From: Nitrospira sp.
GTDB lineage: Bacteria; Nitrospirota; Nitrospiria; Nitrospirales; Nitrospiraceae
Assembly (NCBI GenBank): GCA_024331045.1
Contig: JANDJC010000029.1
Location: 1-33,146 of the forward strand
Length of the DNA: 33,146 nucleotides
Direction: 5' to 3'
Of this stretch, positions 30,785 to 33,146 are shown one piece after another (position 1 is the stretch's first letter; the number at the start of each line of letters is the position of its first letter). The notes beneath the pieces are model-generated. The model was not told the DNA's origin. It worked only from the letters and a program-made list of their open reading frames with translations, and did not search any database. A program made the translations under genes and the position numbers.

Positions 30785-31696
30785 TCAGTGTGTAGGGATG
30801 ATGGTCGCTAAGTGTTTGAGGGATCGTGCCCGTTCGGCGAACGATCGGATGTCCTCGACCGACCACTCGAAGTGATCGACAGCGCGGACCACCGCAGTAT
30901 TGGCCTGTTTCATGGCTTGAGCCGCCTCGACGACGCGGGAGAGGATTTCGGTCCGCCGCATTCTGTTTTCATAAGCCAGCCGGAAGGCCCGGAGGGCGAT
31001 TTTTCGGTCGTGGTACGTCTCGCCGTCGTATAAGGCGTTCGTCGCCTCGGCCATCAGCGGATCCTCGATGACTTGGAGTTGGAGCGCCACCCAGCCCCGT
31101 TTGGGGTCGAAGTCGCGGATGAGCAGATCGCAAAGACGATCGACCGCCTGTTGTGACGCTTTGACGATGGTGATCACCGCTTCCTTGCGTTTCCACTCGA
31201 CCCAAAACCGGCCGACTCCTTGAACGGCCGTCGCGATGGCTTCGAGCTGGTCGTCTGACAGTTGCTGCCTGGCTTCCGGAATACGACCAAGGCTGGCCGT
31301 AAATTCGTGACTGGCGGCGCTCAGGTCGGCCGATTGCGAATCGGCGACCAGGGCCGCGAGGGTTTTCCCATACCCTGCCAAGGCATGGGTCGCTCCTGTG
31401 ATGGTCTCGACGCGATTGAGCTCGAAGCCTCGATCGAGCGAGGTTTGATCTCCCAGATGGGGATCTTTGCTCTTTCCGCCGAGCAGGAGCCGCTCGATCG
31501 TCATGTTGATGGTGCCGTCGCGCATGGCCTGTAATTCGGAGGACGTGACGTCGCCGAGCGTGGCGGCGGAGTCGCTGAATTGGCTGACGGCCGCCTTTTG
31601 CTTGGCCGTGAGGGCGCAGCCGCTTGCGAAGCCCAGCAGCAGGACAAGGGCGAGCGGGAAACTCAGATCGTTGTTTGTCCAACGAAGAGAGACCAT
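30785..31696 (-). CDS. Uncharacterised lipoprotein
   Basis: 303 residues. Signal peptide ending in lipobox ASGC (residues 24-27), then a long mainly helical protein: 'LTAKQKAAVSQFSDSAATLG', 'HALAGYGKTLAALVADSQSA', 'AVITIVKASQQAVDRLCDLL', 'RDFDPKRGWVALQLQVIEDP' and 'AAQAMKQANTAVVRAVDHFE'. I do not recognise the family. The periodic helices suggest a coiled-coil or four-helix bundle in the periplasm. The small coiled-coil gene follows on the same transcript. AAAGGAAT lies just before ATG 31696. Confidence 0.8.
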   Translation of the reverse strand: MVSLRWTNNDLSFPLALVLLLGFASGCALTAKQKAAVSQFSDSAATLGDVTSSELQAMRDGTINMTIERLLLGGKSKDPHLGDQTSLDRGFELNRVETITGATHALAGYGKTLAALVADSQSADLSAASHEFTASLGRIPEARQQLSDDQLEAIATAVQGVGRFWVEWKRKEAVITIVKASQQAVDRLCDLLIRDFDPKRGWVALQLQVIEDPLMAEATNALYDGETYHDRKIALRAFRLAYENRMRRTEILSRVVEAAQAMKQANTAVVRAVDHFEWSVEDIRSFAERARSLKHLATIIPTH

Positions 31697-31809
31697 AACG
31701 ATTCCTTTCTCGATAGGAAGCCTTGGATCAGGGAGCGTTGCTTTGGCTATTCACGAGTTGCATCCAACCATGCCGATCGAGCTGTGTCCTGCAACGGGAC
31801 TCAATCTAT

Positions 31810-32079
31810 TTACTTAGTGGGTGGAGGACTAAATGGCTCAACGCGCGGATTGGCAAAAAGGCCTTCAGCCGGGTCATGGGGACGGGTCGCCAGTACCGCC
31901 TTGATGCGCTCGCTTGCTCGGATATCAACAAGAACCATATAGAGCCCTTCTGATGGATCAGTTGGCAGGACGCCAAACTGAGTGTCGATTTCTTCTATTG
32001 TTAGGTTGAACAGTCCCCGCACGTCATCGATGGTCGGGGGTGGTCCAGGGTGTTTGAATTGCAGCATCATGGTTTGCAT
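31810..32079 (-). CDS. Small protein resembling a subtilase propeptide (I9-like)
   Basis: 89 residues. The predicted order is strand ('MMLQFKHP'), helix ('TIDDVRGLFNLTIEEIDTQF'), strand ('GLYMVLVDI'), helix ('ASERIKAVLATRP'), strand ('GLFANPRVEPF'), that is, the beta-alpha-beta-beta-alpha-beta layout of I9 propeptides, whose ends also read '...DPxVxxVExD'. The subtilisin-like protease lies directly upstream on the same strand. A stand-alone inhibitor or folding aid is plausible, but similarity is weak. ATG 32079 follows GGTGG; the longer frame to 32304 would read through the protease's terminator hairpin and is rejected. Confidence 0.6.
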   Translation of the reverse strand: MQTMMLQFKHPGPPPTIDDVRGLFNLTIEEIDTQFGVLPTDPSEGLYMVLVDIRASERIKAVLATRPHDPAEGLFANPRVEPFSPPPTK

Positions 32080-32211
32080 GGTTCCACCATTATGTAGCTG
32101 TGGATGAGATTGCCGTGTCTGTGCAAGGTGGTCGTCCCGATCCGTCGCCTCTGTGCGGTTGTCACAGGTCATGAGGCCGATACTCATGAACAGAAACCAC
32201 CCGCCCAGCGC

Positions 32212-32245
32212 CTGCCGTCCAAGGCGTGTATGCCTTGGACGGCAG
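32212..32245 (-). terminator. 14-bp perfect hairpin after the subtilase gene
   Basis: CTGCCGTCCAAGGC (32212-32225) and GCCTTGGACGGCAG (32232-32245) pair without mismatch around a 6-base loop. It starts 35 bases beyond the protease stop. No T-run. It separates the protease from the small propeptide-like gene and may allow partial read-through. Confidence 0.75.
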
Positions 32246-32279
32246 CAGCAGTGCTCATTCCCGTGCGGCATCTGTCTGG

Positions 32280-33146
32280 TTACTTGTTCGAACCGCAAGA
32301 GCATCCACCTGAAGAGCGCGGTTTTCCTGCGTCGCCTTGGGATGCCACTTGTCCATCATAATAACCTGCCTGCCAAGCTGCTTCTAGCAACGCTTCGATG
32401 TCCAGTTCGTCGAGGGTTGTTGTGTCTATGTTGGCGCTTTCTGAGCCGGCTGAATCGGCTTGCGAACCCCCTATCGGTGGAGCCGGCCTGGGCGGGATCG
32501 GTGGAACGGGTGGAATGGGACGCGGTGGAATCCCCCGGCAGATTTCTGGGAAGCGTTGGCAGATATCGATCGGAATCGGTCTTGGGCGACAGAGGTGTGG
32601 AAATCGCCTGCAAATGTCAATGATGACCGGTGGACGGAACCGGCGGTACAACGCACAGCCGCCCACCACGCCATATCCATGGTCGAAGTCGAACCCCGCT
32701 GCTCCCAGGTCTGTTGCGGTCGAACGCATGAGAGCACGGATGGCTGCCGGCGTCGTGGCCGGACTTCCGGGCGAATAGGGGCGCTTCGTCCGTACGGCCG
32801 CCACGACTCCAGCGACAACGGGGGTGGCCGCCGAGGTGCCTCCGTCTGCGGGATACACTCCGGAACCTCGGAAATGAGTATAGCCGCAGAGGTCCGGTTT
32901 GTTACGGGACAATCGGCCCGGACCTTGAGTGGAGTAGCCGACGCGAGCGTTGCTGATATCAACGCCCGCGATGGTCAGCACTGACGGGTGTCCATTGGCT
33001 CCATATATGGCGTTAGTCGTTACGCCTTGACAGCGACCATCAGGACAATTGGCACCACAATTGCCGGCGGCGAAGAGGATATCGGCTCCTAGACGTTCGA
33101 GAGTGCTGACAACGCGGTTAAATGGATGATTGGGATTGTCTGAATA
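32280..33146 (-). CDS. Subtilisin-like serine protease (S8), 5' end outside window
   Basis: The frame is open to the right edge, giving 288 C-terminal residues. Catalytic parts in view: oxyanion Asn in 'LGADILFAAGNCGANCPDGR', 'YGANGHPSVLTIAGVDISNA', and the catalytic Ser in 'DGGTSAATPVVAGVVAAVR'. The Asp and His lie outside the window. After 'DFDHGYGVVGGCALYRRF' comes an unusual tail: two copies of IDIC-x-RFP-x-x-C separated by Pro-Arg-rich linkers, a Pro-rich stretch, an acidic helix ('LDELDIEALLEAAWQAGYYD') and the end 'SSGGCSCGSNK'. Extracellular or cell-surface location is likely given the paired cysteines. Substrate unknown. Confidence 0.88.
   Translation of the reverse strand, partial: YSDNPNHPFNRVVSTLERLGADILFAAGNCGANCPDGRCQGVTTNAIYGANGHPSVLTIAGVDISNARVGYSTQGPGRLSRNKPDLCGYTHFRGSGVYPADGGTSAATPVVAGVVAAVRTKRPYSPGSPATTPAAIRALMRSTATDLGAAGFDFDHGYGVVGGCALYRRFRPPVIIDICRRFPHLCRPRPIPIDICQRFPEICRGIPPRPIPPVPPIPPRPAPPIGGSQADSAGSESANIDTTTLDELDIEALLEAAWQAGYYDGQVASQGDAGKPRSSGGCSCGSNK

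Noticed and set aside
32080..32304. Longer N-terminus for the propeptide-like gene
   Set aside because: It would translate a perfect 14-bp hairpin that follows the protease gene, giving a Cys/Arg-rich stretch unlike the rest.

Overview
The window looks like a chromosomal segment of a Gram-negative, respiring bacterium. It carries LpxC, separate GmhA and RfaE2 enzymes for ADP-heptose, SurA/PpiC-type periplasmic chaperones and lipoproteins. The gene content (B-type succinate dehydrogenase, bactofilin, a ~338-residue isocitrate dehydrogenase followed by a small uncharacterised protein, a stand-alone protoglobin) reminds me of Nitrospira/Nitrospirota. That assignment is a judgement from gene content and was not tested by any search.

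Layout. (1) 1-785: 3' part of a HARE-HTH gene cut by the window edge, then a tiny lysine-rich ORF with a good ribosome site and a GC-rich hairpin. (2) 786-1709: lpxC on the minus strand, then ~640 bp without a gene but with palindromes and tandem motifs, leading into sdhC-sdhA-sdhB (2346-5778). (3) 5980-7199: a PilZ protein and a bactofilin, ending at a perfect 11-bp hairpin against a convergent DUF3703 gene. (4) 7779-9967: lemA and two TPM-domain membrane protein genes. (5) 10053-14294: murJ, ogt-type methyltransferase, dtd, a hypothetical gene and an isoaspartyl peptidase. (6) 14345-15803: mtgA (-) and engB (+). (7) 21747-15793, minus strand: a compact run rfaE2-mfd-ppiC lipoprotein-surA. 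(8) 24441-21967, minus strand: gmhA-sprT-dinB, divergent from (9) a CARF/TIGR02710-like CRISPR-associated protein (24547-25800) and a YbgC-type thioesterase. (10) Protoglobin (26443-27036), a complex inverted repeat, then a small gene and an isocitrate dehydrogenase gene (minus strand). (11) 28663-29871: ~1.2 kb with decayed genes, namely a CysD remnant with two frameshifts and a fragment of a sigma-54 activator. (12) 29872-33146: lipoproteins, a small coiled-coil protein, a small protein resembling a subtilase propeptide, and a subtilisin-like protease running off the right edge.

Most interesting points: a CRISPR-type CARF protein with no CRISPR array or cas genes beside it, sharing a 105-bp divergent promoter region with gmhA in which both promoters sit almost on their start codons (near-leaderless mRNAs, also suggested for murJ and rfaE2); the subtilase plus propeptide-like pair; the nested, mutually exclusive RNA structure at 27075-27160; and the clearly readable decay of cysD by a 14-bp tandem duplication. 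No tRNA, rRNA, CRISPR array or intact mobile element was found.
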